This document shows, one piece after another, positions 53,806-64,000 of a stretch of 64,000 nt of DNA; the first letter of the stretch is position 1, and each line of letters opens with the position of its first letter. The DNA lies in the NCBI GenBank assembly GCA_030248215.1, contig JASANG010003805.1:1-64000 (forward strand), written 5' to 3'. This stretch comes from Enoplolaimus lenunculus. Taxonomy: Eukaryota; Nematoda; Enoplea; Enoplida; Thoracostomopsidae. The position numbers were made by a program, and so were the translations under genes. The notes under the pieces are model-generated. The model made no database searches. It saw only the letters and a list, made by a program, of their open reading frames with translations, and was not told the DNA's origin.

Positions 53806-55277
53806 TGTCGGATATTCCCCGGCGCCCCTACGCCTACGCCGAGGAATATCCGTCGGCGCGCTAAAACCCGGCCCTCGAGCCCCAGAGAGCTCTCGGGCCG
53901 ACCACAAACCCCCCTTTCAACAACTACAACAACAACAACAATAATAACTTAAACCCCCCATGCCCGCGTCGGTTACTGTAGCGCTATCAGCGCTGTGTAA
54001 ATCTCGTATTTATAGTGCCGGCACACTGTTCATATTGTAGCGCTCTACGCGCTGTTGTATACGTACACGTGTTTCTCGCCGCACTGGGCATCAGTTATAT
54101 TTGCACCTCTGATCGATTCTCGTACGCTTCATATTACGCAGTGTAATAACCAATTTATTAATGTGTCAGTGTAGACAGCCGCATCAATTTTAAAAGTTTC
54201 GCAAACAGTGAACCGTTGGTTTTACAAAGTTATTATTGATAGCAAAGCGGGGTCGATGACCCGGGAGGTCGAAACTTGTTGTTATTGTTAGCGATTTCAA
54301 ATTCAAATTTGATTTGTTTTGCGGTTTCAAACTGGTATTCGGGCTAGCGCGCCAAAGGCGCCCAGGCGTGGACTGCCCCGCAGTCCAGCCTGGCTGCCCC
54401 CCTTCCATCTAACCCCACAAATGCAGCTATTTTACGAAGTATTTTTAACATCGCTACTCAAGCCGATTCTACGCGTATTTTCACTAGTTTTCAAGTAGAA
54501 GATTTAGCGGCTAATAACTAGCCAAGAAACCGTCAGATCAACTTGAAACTTTACATCTAGAAGGTACGAAGAAATTCCTATCTAGTGACATAAAAATTAG
54601 TTCGGCCAAGAAGGCCTGTGCCGAGAAAAACATATGCTACTTTACGGACCCTGATTTTCCGTATCTAAAACATTATGAGTGTCTACGGACATGTGTGTCT
54701 AAAACAAGTTTGTGTGTGGCTCAAGCCACTTGTACTTGCGTATAAAAAACGCGTGTATTATGATTTTTGTACTTGTTGTATTACGGAGCTGCTTAACCTG
54801 CCATAGGGCAAGGCCCGCGCGGCAGGTTCAACGGCTCCTCTATGGTTTTAACCCAATTGCATTCAGGTTTATCGCGTACGATAATACTTAACGGCAATCT
54901 AATTCGCGCTCTAGCGCTTAGTTATCTACTGGGTTAAAAGTCCGCGGATAGCGGCATTAATAATAATTTCGGCTTCGGCCTTATCAAATAATTTCGGGTA
55001 GTTATTCCCGCTTTTGTTCGGCCAGCTCGGTTCCCCCGGAAGACCGTAGCTGGACCCTTATTACCGTCATTACTGTGTCGTTACTGTATAACTTGTATTA
55101 TTGCGTTAATAAACAACCAGTATTACTGGTCCCTGTGAACCTGAGTTGAAGGTTATATTTGGTGAATGTTGGACTCGAGTAAAAACACTCACAGCCGGCT
55201 CCCCTGTCGAAAATAGGTTCACACAGGCGGAGTTATATCCATGTGTTTCTGTACCCACCCAAAGCAGAAACCCAACA
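53806..55277 (+). repeat. 3' LTR (about 1.47 kb)
   Basis: It starts TGTCGGATATTCCCCG and ends AGAAACCCAACA. It keeps the TATA-like box at 54007-54015, the hairpin at 54362-54393 and AATAAA at 55108-55113. Identity to the 5' LTR is about 90% over the first 230 bases by eye, and then patchy and clearly lower. Confidence 0.92.
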
Positions 55278-57887
55278 ACTTATAAGGCTTACGAGTAGGC
55301 ATATGCTTACACTTTTTCAACGTTTAGGTTTACATTTAGGGTTATAAACATGCTTAATCTAAACTTACGGCCGTAAAAAATAGCTAACATTATCCACCAT
55401 TTAAGTCAGCATTTTTACTAGCTTTACTTAAAGGTTTGTACTAGCTTTGTTATAATAGGTCGGAGGTATTCAACAGATATTTTCGTTTATAGAAACCAAC
55501 AGTGATTTTTGGAGTCTGTGTTTCTTAAAGCTTGCAAAGAGGCAGTTAAGTTGTCAATTTATCGATAATTTCGATTTGTAATTTATAAATCTCTTTCTTG
55601 ACATAAAGTCTGAAATCTACTTAAGGAAGACGTCGACTTAAGTATGTTTATGCAACACAGCCAGTGTTTCATAATACTATCTATTGATCTTATCGGCGGT
55701 AATTGCCAACCTACAGCACTTTGATATACATTGTTACAGCAATGTCCCGAATACGAGTGTGTTAATAATTGGGGGACGCCCTTTTGAGTCCCAATCACAG
55801 ACACTCACACAACCGGTGTAAACTTTTGTGGCCAATGAATAGCATAGGGGCGTAACGTCGCACGGTCAACACTCGTGAGTGCTTTCCAAAAATGTACCCA
55901 GAATTTGATTAAAAACACCTAAGAGCGTATTCCGTGGGTTACCAAAAAGACTCTCTATACACCTATAAAATGTTCAAATACCCTACAAAAAATCCACTGA
56001 TTATGAGTAAATTTCGTTGAAAATTCGTAGTCACTACTTGTACCAAACATCACGTACCACTACTAAGGCCACACAGGCCACCAACTACTATTACACACAA
56101 CAACGAACAAAACTATTATACCAATAGGCAATGAATGAGTGCAACGGTAATGTGTCCTTAAGGACAACCAAACTCTGCTATTTTCTATAAACTACTTATA
56201 TGCGGTCAATACTTCCGTAGGCACAAAAACACTGAAGTTTGCAAATGCAAGGTAATTCACAACCAGGGCTTCACCGAAATCAAGACTTAGACCGCAAATT
56301 ATCTACACAAAACTTCAATACTTTCCACAGAGCTCTAAAGCAGTTCCGAACACTAGCACACTTGTGCTATAACCAAGCGAATAAAGCCAAATAAACTCAG
56401 AAGCTAATATAATTAAAGGGTAGCATGAACTTTATACACTTGAACAACACTTTAAAGAATTTTTGGAACTTGAAAGATTAATTTAATTTATAAATCTTAT
56501 GGTTTTTTAATAGATTTCTAGTAAAAATTTACCACAAAATTAGACAACAAAAACTTATTTTGACTTAAACCTGGGTTTTTTAGAACAAATTTTGAAATTA
56601 AAATTTGAAGTAAATTCTCCGAATTATATATTTTGATCAAAATCCCAAGTTTCGAAACCAATACTGATCTTTAAAAGTGCTTAAAAGTCAAAAAATCCCA
56701 TGTTTTGTCGAAAATCCGAAAAATTCAAAACAAAATTTTCGCTAAAATTTACAAAATTTAGCTACAAACTAAGCTCTAACTAGCATCTATAAATTACAAA
56801 ACAAAATTATTCCGCACATTTGAGTTACTCCACGAACTTCCAATATTTTGACTTTCTTGAGTTGTTTCACGGGTCTTGTAATTCTCAGAATTATTCTATT
56901 TGACAAATTCAGAAAAGGGATCAAATTGTCTGCGAAAAAAATTTTCCATCCAAAATAGCGGGTGATATCTGGGTTCAATACGGAGACACGCCTAAATGCG
57001 GGACAGCACATACTTCCGAAATAATGTTTAACTTAATTTAATAAATAGAAAATTTAGTTTCCGACTACCCCGCAAAAATTACATACAATACAAGTAAAAT
57101 AATTCGCAAAATTCGTAATAAATGCCGAAGTTACACTATTTTTCAACAAGCCTGGCTGGTAGACTCAGCAACCAAGGAGGCAAAAAATGGAAATTAAGGG
57201 GTCCGAACTAAAAATTATACGTGCAAAAATTGTCAATATTCTGCAAAACAACAGCGTAACACAGAAATTTATTCCCAAATTAAAAAAGGTTGGGCTAGAT
57301 CGCGATTTAGTTTAACCATACTTGAGGAATTAGTACGTCTCCTTTCACATAGCCGTGATTCAATCAGTGTGCCATGTGTCTTACGGATGCCGTTCATGAG
57401 GTTCAAACAACAATAATTACAACTGTTTAACAATACACACTTTTCACAATTAAACATGAAAACTATAGATACACTCATATGTAATTAAATATAAGCATTG
57501 GTTTAAACGTAAGCTTGTACAGCTACTAAGAACGCATTATATACACTGGTATATATACATACATCTAAACGCACATACATATTCTCATGCAACATTATTT
57601 CACCACACGCACATCATAAATATCTATACATACATACATGCAACCCACACATCTCTACATAACACACACTGAACAAACAATATATGCACTTAAAATTTAC
57701 AGGAAAATTAAAAATGAAAAAAATTTTAATGAAAGGGGAAACCCCCCAAAATAAAAAAACTAAACATGAAAAACTTTAAAACGTGGGGGTACGCAGAGTA
57801 AAATTAATACTCCAAGTTATAATCGTCCAAAATAAGTGGTAAGGGGGTAGTAATTAAAAATTTATACCCCTTACTAATTTTTTCAAA
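55278..57887. other. No gene recognised
   Basis: AT-rich right flank of the LTR element. A TTAGG/CTTAGG-like remnant lies at 55285-55370 and a GAGTCCCAATCA fragment of the GAATAAGAGGGG transposon near 55765-55800. A minus-strand ORF at 57269-57478 is unassigned. Confidence 0.5.
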
Positions 57888-59872
57888 CCCCCATGTAACA
57901 GGGGCTTCCCATTTTGCAACGTGGAAAACATATGACCAGGAGCGCAGCGCAGCCATTCCTGCATGACTGCTAGGAATTCCGCTGGTTTGGCAGGAAAAAT
58001 CACGAGCGTAATTATGGCTGGAAAAACTGAAAAAATACAAATTCAGACGCCTGACAGAGTATTCCTATTTCGGTGGGGAAAGTTAGAGGTTCATAGGCGA
58101 GGTGCGGAAACCAGAAAAAGTGGAAAAGTTAAACGAACAGATTTTCTCTAGGTCTGGTAGGGTATGAATGGTTGATTGCTTTGGCTGAAAAATTGGGATG
58201 TGTGGTTCGATATCGAAAACGGGAAAAGTGGTTAAGTGGACAATTCAAGCGTAGGCAAATGATACCTTTGGGTTTGTAGGTGAAAGTTGAAGGTGTAATT
58301 AAGTTTCGGAAAACGAAAAAAGCGGAAAAGTTACGTACGTATAAACTTTGTCAAGGTCTGATAAGGAAGTAACAGTTTAGTTGCTATGGCTCGAAAATTA
58401 GAATGTGTGGTTCGGTTCGGAAAACGGGAAAAATGGAATATTTGAACACTTGTTTTCACTTGGATTGGCACGGAAAATCTGAAGCATAGGTTTTGTTTGG
58501 AAAATGGGACAAAAGGAAAATTGAAACGCCCAGATTTTTTTCTTGGTTGGTTGGAAAAGTCTGAAGCGAAGGTCAAAAAAGTAGCAAATTTAAACGCCTG
58601 GATTTTCTCTTGGTTGGTTCGAAAAATCTAAAACGAAGGTTTTGTTTGGAAAACGAAAAAGTGAAAAATTTAAAACGTATAGGTTTTCCTTGGTTAGATA
58701 AAAAATTCTGAAGCGTAGGTTTTGTTTAGAAAGCGGAAAAAGTAGAAAATTTAAATGCCTAAATTTTCCGAGCCAAAATTATCTTTGGGCTCGTTCCTAC
58801 CAAACCAGCGCAATTCCTAGCCGTCATACAGAGGTGGCTACGTTTCATATTTTTCGTACCAAACCAAAAACTTAAGCGTAAATTTTCCGTTTTCCAAACA
58901 AATTTACTCTTCAAATTTTAGCTACAAAACCTGAGCATATCTAGGAGTTTGAATTCCGGCAATTTTGTAGTTTTCTCTTGCCACTACGCAAATGTGGGGG
59001 TTTTCCAGATTTAAAACTAGTTTCTTGCGCGGAAATTTTTTCGTCTCTTTTGCGTTATATTTCTGCGGGGGGTTGCCACCTTTCTTCTCTCCCTGCGATT
59101 TAAACGAATACTAAGCAGGATGGGGGCTGCCGCCTCTTAAGTCGCCAGCACTAAGCATTTATTGAAACCGCTGAAATTACTAAAATAGTTTTGAACAGTT
59201 TAGAGCTTCAGTATCAAAACCGCATAGTGCGGGCGGCTTGGTTGGCGGCGGAACGCCAACCTGCTTAATAGTATCTCTTCAAATCACCGGGAGGTCCTAC
59301 AATTTCTCTTAAAAAAACGTGAAAGACTGTGGCGGGGGGGGGCAGTTTTTCATTGCGGGGGGAAGGGGGGCGCATCTCCTTATCCTGTTTATTATCCCTT
59401 CAAATTGCAGGGGGACCCAACTTGCCTACTTCAGGCTTTCCCTACTAACCCAGGGAAAATCATAGGCGTTTAAATATTTCGCTTTTCACGTTTTAAAAAC
59501 AAAATCTTCTTTCAGACTTTCCCTACCTAACCAGGGAAAACCTATACGTTTAAAATTTTACACTTTTCCCGTTTTCCAAACAAATCTTATGCTTTCTATT
59601 TTCCCTACCAACCCAGAGATAATCTAAGCGTTCAAACTTTCCACTTTTCCCGTTTTCCAAGCAAACTTTGTTACAGATTTTTCCTACTGAACCAGGAAAT
59701 ATCTAGAATTAGAAATTTTTCACTTATTGCAGTTTTCCCAGCCAAACTTTATGCTGGTAATTTTTCCTAACAAAACAGCAGAATTCCTAGCCGTTACAGG
59801 AGTGGCTGCGCTGCGCCTGGTCATAAGCTCTCCACCTTGAAAAACGGGAAGCCCCTGTGCTACGCATGGGCC
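57888..59872. mobile_element. Foldback-like element with long, repeat-bearing inverted arms
   Basis: The left arm begins CCCATGTAACAGGGGCTTCC, with ATGACCAGGAGCGCAGCGCA and GGAATTCCGCTGGTTTGGCA. The right arm (reversed) reads CACAGGGGCTTCCCGTTTTT, ATGACCAGGCGCAGCGCAGC and GGAATTCTGCTGTTTTGTTA. Inside each arm a degenerate unit of about 90-100 bp recurs (GGTTTTGTTTGGAAAACGGG, then AAAAGTGGAAAATTTAAACG, then CCTTGGTTGG), forward on the left (about 58000-58760) and reversed on the right (about 58860-59740). An internal copy of a terminus (CAGCGCAATTCCTAGCCGTC) lies near 58812. The middle (59000-59450) is G-rich and non-coding. This architecture matches foldback/Galileo-type elements. Confidence 0.75.
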
Positions 59873-61383
59873 TCCTTAATTAAACCAAACGAAAGACTAA
59901 CAGACAGGGCAATCAACAAAAATGCTTCGAAACAAATTAGTTCTGCCCCAAAGAAAGAATATAAATAGAAATGTAATTGAGTCCAACTAACGTAGGGTAG
60001 TTTAACAAAACAGTCCGTAACCGAATAACAGGAGATACTTTCTGGTTAGGCAAAATAAATATGTGTCCCATATTATTCAAGTCACTAAAGTATGCTGACG
60101 TCAATCAGCGTATTTATTTTTTCCGCCTATCAGCATTCAAACTTAAAAAATGAAAGTAAAACTGTTCTATCGTTCGCGATTGGCTGCTGATTTTTGCCCA
60201 TGACCAAACAAACACAAACATTGGCTTGTTCGAAATATTCTTTCTGCCTAAAAGTTCGATCTTTGTCAGTCTCAAATGAATATTCGAAAGTCTGTAAACT
60301 TGAAGTTATGTTGCATATTTATAATTTTTTTATTTTTTACCTGTCATTATACCCGTTGTGGCAGAAATGAATGATTGACATTTAATCTGTTTATTTCAAG
60401 CATTTATGCATGAAAACAGCTTTTAAACATTTTTACCGTGACAATCACGCAACAGTTTTTATATTTGCTAGAATTCAACAAAATCGTTTGCAAATATATA
60501 TATTTCGCAGCTGACTGCTTGTAGCAAAGTTTGAAAATTTAATGGTGAAGTATAGAAAAAATGGTACAAATGAAACTAAATACAGTTGCACCAAATCTTA
60601 AATTTGTATCCAAGTGTGATAATTAAAAATACTTTCAAGATTTTGACCCATAGCCTTGTTGTCCGATGTGTGAAATGGGGCCGTGACAGTAGTATAAACC
60701 TATTACTAAGCCTAAAAGCCTAAACCTACGCCTACGCCTTAGCCTAATCTAAAGATTAAGGTTACTCTACAGCAGTTCCATAAACGTTGCTCCCCTGATC
60801 TTTACATGTGCCTCCTTGCCAACGCTAGCGTACTGAGTCAAAACTTCACTAATATGTCTAGGCAACCCGATGTTAAACGTTATCGTACACCAATCTAGTC
60901 CCACTAGCGTTGTGCACCGACCAAGAATCGGCCTGCCGGTCAGTAATTGCTTATCACAAAAAAAGCTAAATACATCGTAACATCATTAATTTAATATATA
61001 TTTTTAATAATGTTTAGATTTCGATTCTAAAACTTCAAGTGGAAATGCGAAATGTTGCCGAATGTCATCATTTATGGTCAATGTTAAGGTTGAATCACTC
61101 GCTGAAACATTTTATAGCTAGGTTCAAATAAATGAAGTTAGTTTAGGATTAATTCTTGTTTGTTTGTGATAGCTACGACTTGTGTGTAAGTACAGCTTGA
61201 GAATGGCTTAATGTGTAAGGAAAAACGGGCCGAGTTGACACCGGAAGCCCTACTCCCCGGGCTACGCCCTTGGTTCTTGTATATAAATGAATTTTACTAG
61301 GTTGCCGACACCTCCCTGGCTACGCCTCTGTATATTCCGTGACATACGTAGGCGTGTTTTGATCAATGGTTTGCATACTGAAG
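59873..61383. other. No gene recognised
   Basis: AT-rich. It contains a 95-bp end fragment of the GAATAAGAGGGG transposon (about 60000-60095) and a MITE copy at 60655-60815. Confidence 0.5.
60655..60815 (-). mobile_element. TTAGGC-bearing MITE, degraded
   Basis: ATGGGGCCGTGACAGTAGTA, CCTAAAAGCCTAAACC, CTACGCCTACGCCTTAGCC and the right end TTGCTCCCCTGATCTTTACA. Confidence 0.6.
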
Positions 61384-61747
61384 CGAACCGAATAAGAGGG
61401 GTAATAAGAGGGGCGTCCACTTTGAGTTCCAATCAATAAGAAATCGTTTCCGTAATAAGAGTCCCAAAACCCAAATTAGTGTCCATAAATGTCAATTTTA
61501 ATTACAGTGCATAAATGAGTAGAAACAAAAAAAGTTGAGTTCGAAACTTTAAAGCATACTTAAGATTTAAAAGTACATTCCTAAGTACAACCGTGCATTA
61601 TCGCTCAATGTTGTGATACAAGACAGATAACGTTTAACTTAATGGATAATTGCAGTACCAGATATATTATTATTAACGAAGTGCGGTGGAGGGGTTAAAA
61701 AGAAGTATCAGTCCGTAGCCGAATAAAAAGGGTGCTCTCAGGAGAGG
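61384..61747. mobile_element. Non-autonomous DNA transposon, relative of 20191-20620
   Basis: It shares CGAATAAGAGGGG, CCATAAATGTCAATT, AAAGTTGAGTT, AAAGCATACTTAAG, GTGCATTATCGCTCAA and CAGTCCGTAGCCGAATAA in the same order as the copy at 20191. The right terminus is eroded. Confidence 0.7.
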
Positions 61748-63887
61748 TCGTTTTTGTAGATAGTGAGCATAACAACCGAAACGGAACACTGATATTGAAG
61801 TATAAAAGGTTAAAAGATTTCTGTCGACACAATTGAGCAGTGCAAATATTCACAGAGCTTTCTAATATTTGTAAGAATAAAATGGTGGATGCATCGAAAT
61901 TTTTATATTTTGGATGAATTTCGTAATTTTTATTTCATTTCGAACAATTGCAACATCTTTGTAATGAAAAATTGCTAAATATATACAACGTAAAAAACAA
62001 CAAAATTTCAGTTATTTCTATAACAAAAACGGACACTGACTTTTACCGCATACGGATATCCGGTTATACCCTGATATACAATATATATATTACACGACCT
62101 AAACATTAAATATAAATACGTACTATTTAAGGTAAAGCCGTCACAAATTACCAAACACTATATAACGCTCAAAACCCTCCTATTTTTCCGTTCGTACTAG
62201 ACGAAATGTCAAATATTGCAACTGTCAGAACTTGCACAACCCCAACGGGGGGGGGGGGGGGCAAGACTTGGAAGTAGCTAGGCAGTAATGTGACAGTTTT
62301 CAATATTATGTTTCCAACGACTCGATGTTTTCCTCAAATTTTCTTCGTTTGTGTTACGTCATTGGACAGTTTGTTTGCGTTTCACCTGTCAAAATACTAA
62401 CCGAAAACAAGTATAGCGTTAGTTTGACAGCAGCGTACGGTCGGAGGTGTGCGTTGCCTGTGGCTTCGGTTGAAAATCGACCTCTGGCTCCGGTAGAAGT
62501 GATTCGTGTACGGTTTATATTTAACCTACAAATACATTAATTAACAGAAACAGCTTACAGCATTTGAAGTTGAGAGCCTTTCAAGTTGTATTTCAAGAAA
62601 ACCGCAACACGACAATCAATACGGCAAAAACGAATGAAATGTTTTATTTTTCTGCCAATACAAATTTAAGCATTTAAGCTGATGTTTCCAGGGCAGTGCT
62701 TTCCAAAATTTCATAGAACAAGTGAAATGTCTTGTAAAACACATTTAGTATAAACATCGGCCATTGTAGTAAATCGGTATTGTTTGTAGAAAATCTGTGA
62801 GTTGCTCCGTCAAATCTCAGCAACGATTTGTTTAGGAATAAAAATAAAGAAGCGACGAAAAAGCCATTCGGTATTCCCTGTATTTGCTATTGAATATTTC
62901 CTATACAAATGCTAATTTATGATGAACTTTTAATAATTTTCTGAATTCATTCATAAGTCGTTTTAATGACATCAAAATTGAACCGTAATTTGGCTTTGGA
63001 ATTTGTTTTACTTGGCAAAAGTTTTTCGTTCATATTTGATTACGTGTCACTTTTTTAAATTAGCTATGTCATTAAAAATTGTTGCTAACAATTTTCGAAA
63101 CATTCTAGAAATATTATGGGGGTTTTATTTGCTAGTATAACATTAATTTGAGGAAACATTCTTAGCTTTTATTAATAGCAAAACTGTTGTAATTTTTCTT
63201 TCATCTTGACATTTCCGAAATGTAATTCTGATTACACACTTTCGATCTTATGTTACATACCCGAAATATATACAAGGCGAGGGCTATAAAGGCCAAAACC
63301 ACAAACATTATTGACGATAACTACTACTTTTTTGTTAATAAATCTTATCTGGTTTCACGGATACTACAATCACTTCCGACACTTTTCTGTTAAATGCCGA
63401 CCACTTGGCGTTTGCCCAAAAATGGTTAAACATTTTATATATTTGAACTTCTCACCACACCCTCTTATGATTTTAAATGGTCCTTAACCTGGGGCCGGAA
63501 TTTTTTGTCAAAGAGTTAAACGATATAGTAAATGATTAGACACAGCTCTCAAAACTGAGGCGAATGACGCTATTTTTATCGTTATCCGAACACTAGTTAA
63601 CGAGCTTTGAATGTTCAAATGCGCTGATGCAGCTAGCAACACAAACCCGTGCAGTAACAAGAACACGGCGCTGTGAACATGATCATATAAATAGAGTTTG
63701 GATGAGTTTTACAAATTCAAAGATATAGACCATTTTCAGCCGTCAGATTATTAAACTGAAGCAAGATGTGGGTTAACCGTTTATTTGTCTTGTATCAAGA
63801 GTTTGAGCTATAACGTAGGTTATATTTAGAAATGTACTTTAAGCATTATTTGATCATGGAGTCATTTATGCGCTGTAGTTTGGGATA
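61748..63887. other. No gene recognised
   Basis: AT-rich, with a run of 15 G at 62247-62261 and a GGCTCCGG-type fragment near 62440-62500. No supported ORF. Confidence 0.5.
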
Positions 63888-64000
63888 ATTGACAATATGG
63901 ACTCTATTATAAGAATTCAGGGACTCTATCCGATGAGGACTCTTATTAGGGATACGGACTCCTATTAATTGGGTCTCAAAATGGGGTTTAAAAGTGTGTA
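63888..64000 (-). mobile_element. End fragment of the GAATAAGAGGGG transposon, cut by the window edge
   Basis: GACAATATGGACTCTATTAT, GAGGACTCTTATTAGGGATA and GGGTCTCAAAATGGGG are the reverse of the left part of the copy at 20191. Confidence 0.6.

Larger units (their letters stand above)
41530..55277 (+). mobile_element. Ty3/gypsy-type LTR retrotransposon fossil with a third ORF
   Basis: About 13.7 kb: 5' LTR, primer site, gag with two zinc knuckles, aspartic protease, reverse transcriptase, RNase H, integrase, PHD finger, a separate 1203-codon ORF, a hydrophobic-coding-like AT-rich spacer, and 3' LTR. The order protease-RT-RNase H-integrase defines Ty3/gypsy. It is broken in gag-pol (about two or three breaks), while the third ORF is open. 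At 13.7 kb it is well above the usual 5-8 kb for the family. The immediate flanks (CTAAA and ACTTA) do not form a clear target duplication. Age: the LTRs differ noticeably, so it is old or recombinant. Confidence 0.93.

Noticed and set aside
57269-57478. 69-codon minus-strand ORF (NGIRKTHGTLIESRL...)
   Set aside because: Some protein-like character but too short, no motif, no splice context.

Overview
This is a 64 kb piece of an AT-rich invertebrate animal nuclear genome. The evidence is GT-AG introns, a planar-cell-polarity gene found only in animals, and dense small DNA transposons. The sequence does not fix the phylum.

Layout. (1) 763-15283, minus strand: one complete host gene in 12 coding exons, an orthologue of ANKRD6 (diversin in vertebrates, diego in flies). 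All splice phases agree and the predicted protein has 1499 residues. Seven short exons each carry one ankyrin unit, six of them exactly 99 bp or 102 bp. Short linker and coiled-coil exons follow, and then a single 3-kb exon encodes a long Gln/Ser/Pro-rich tail. (2) 15.3-41.5 kb: no convincing host gene. The stretch is a mosaic of non-autonomous DNA transposons (several families with 8-bp target duplications, so hAT-like), a tRNA-derived SINE, a TA-flanked palindromic MITE, a minisatellite-bearing element, and a few orphan exon-like ORFs. (3) 41530-55277, plus strand: a large (about 13.7 kb) Ty3/gypsy-type LTR retrotransposon fossil with 1.46-kb LTRs, a gag-pol region with a few breaks, a PHD finger after the integrase, and a separate 1203-codon third ORF. 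The N-terminal part of that ORF looks like a DnaQ/WRN-type 3'-5' exonuclease domain. (4) 55.3-64 kb: non-coding, with a foldback-like element of about 2 kb (57.89-59.87 kb) whose long inverted arms carry internal repeats, plus more MITE copies.

How it fits together: the only gene likely to serve the host is the ANKRD6-like one, which is expected to act with Dishevelled and the core polarity proteins at the cell cortex and in Wnt signalling. Its introns host the same repeat families as the intergenic DNA. No transposase able to mobilise the many hAT-like MITEs is visible, so they presumably depended on elements elsewhere. The most unusual content is the third ORF and the PHD finger of the LTR element. 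All alignments and identities were judged by eye.
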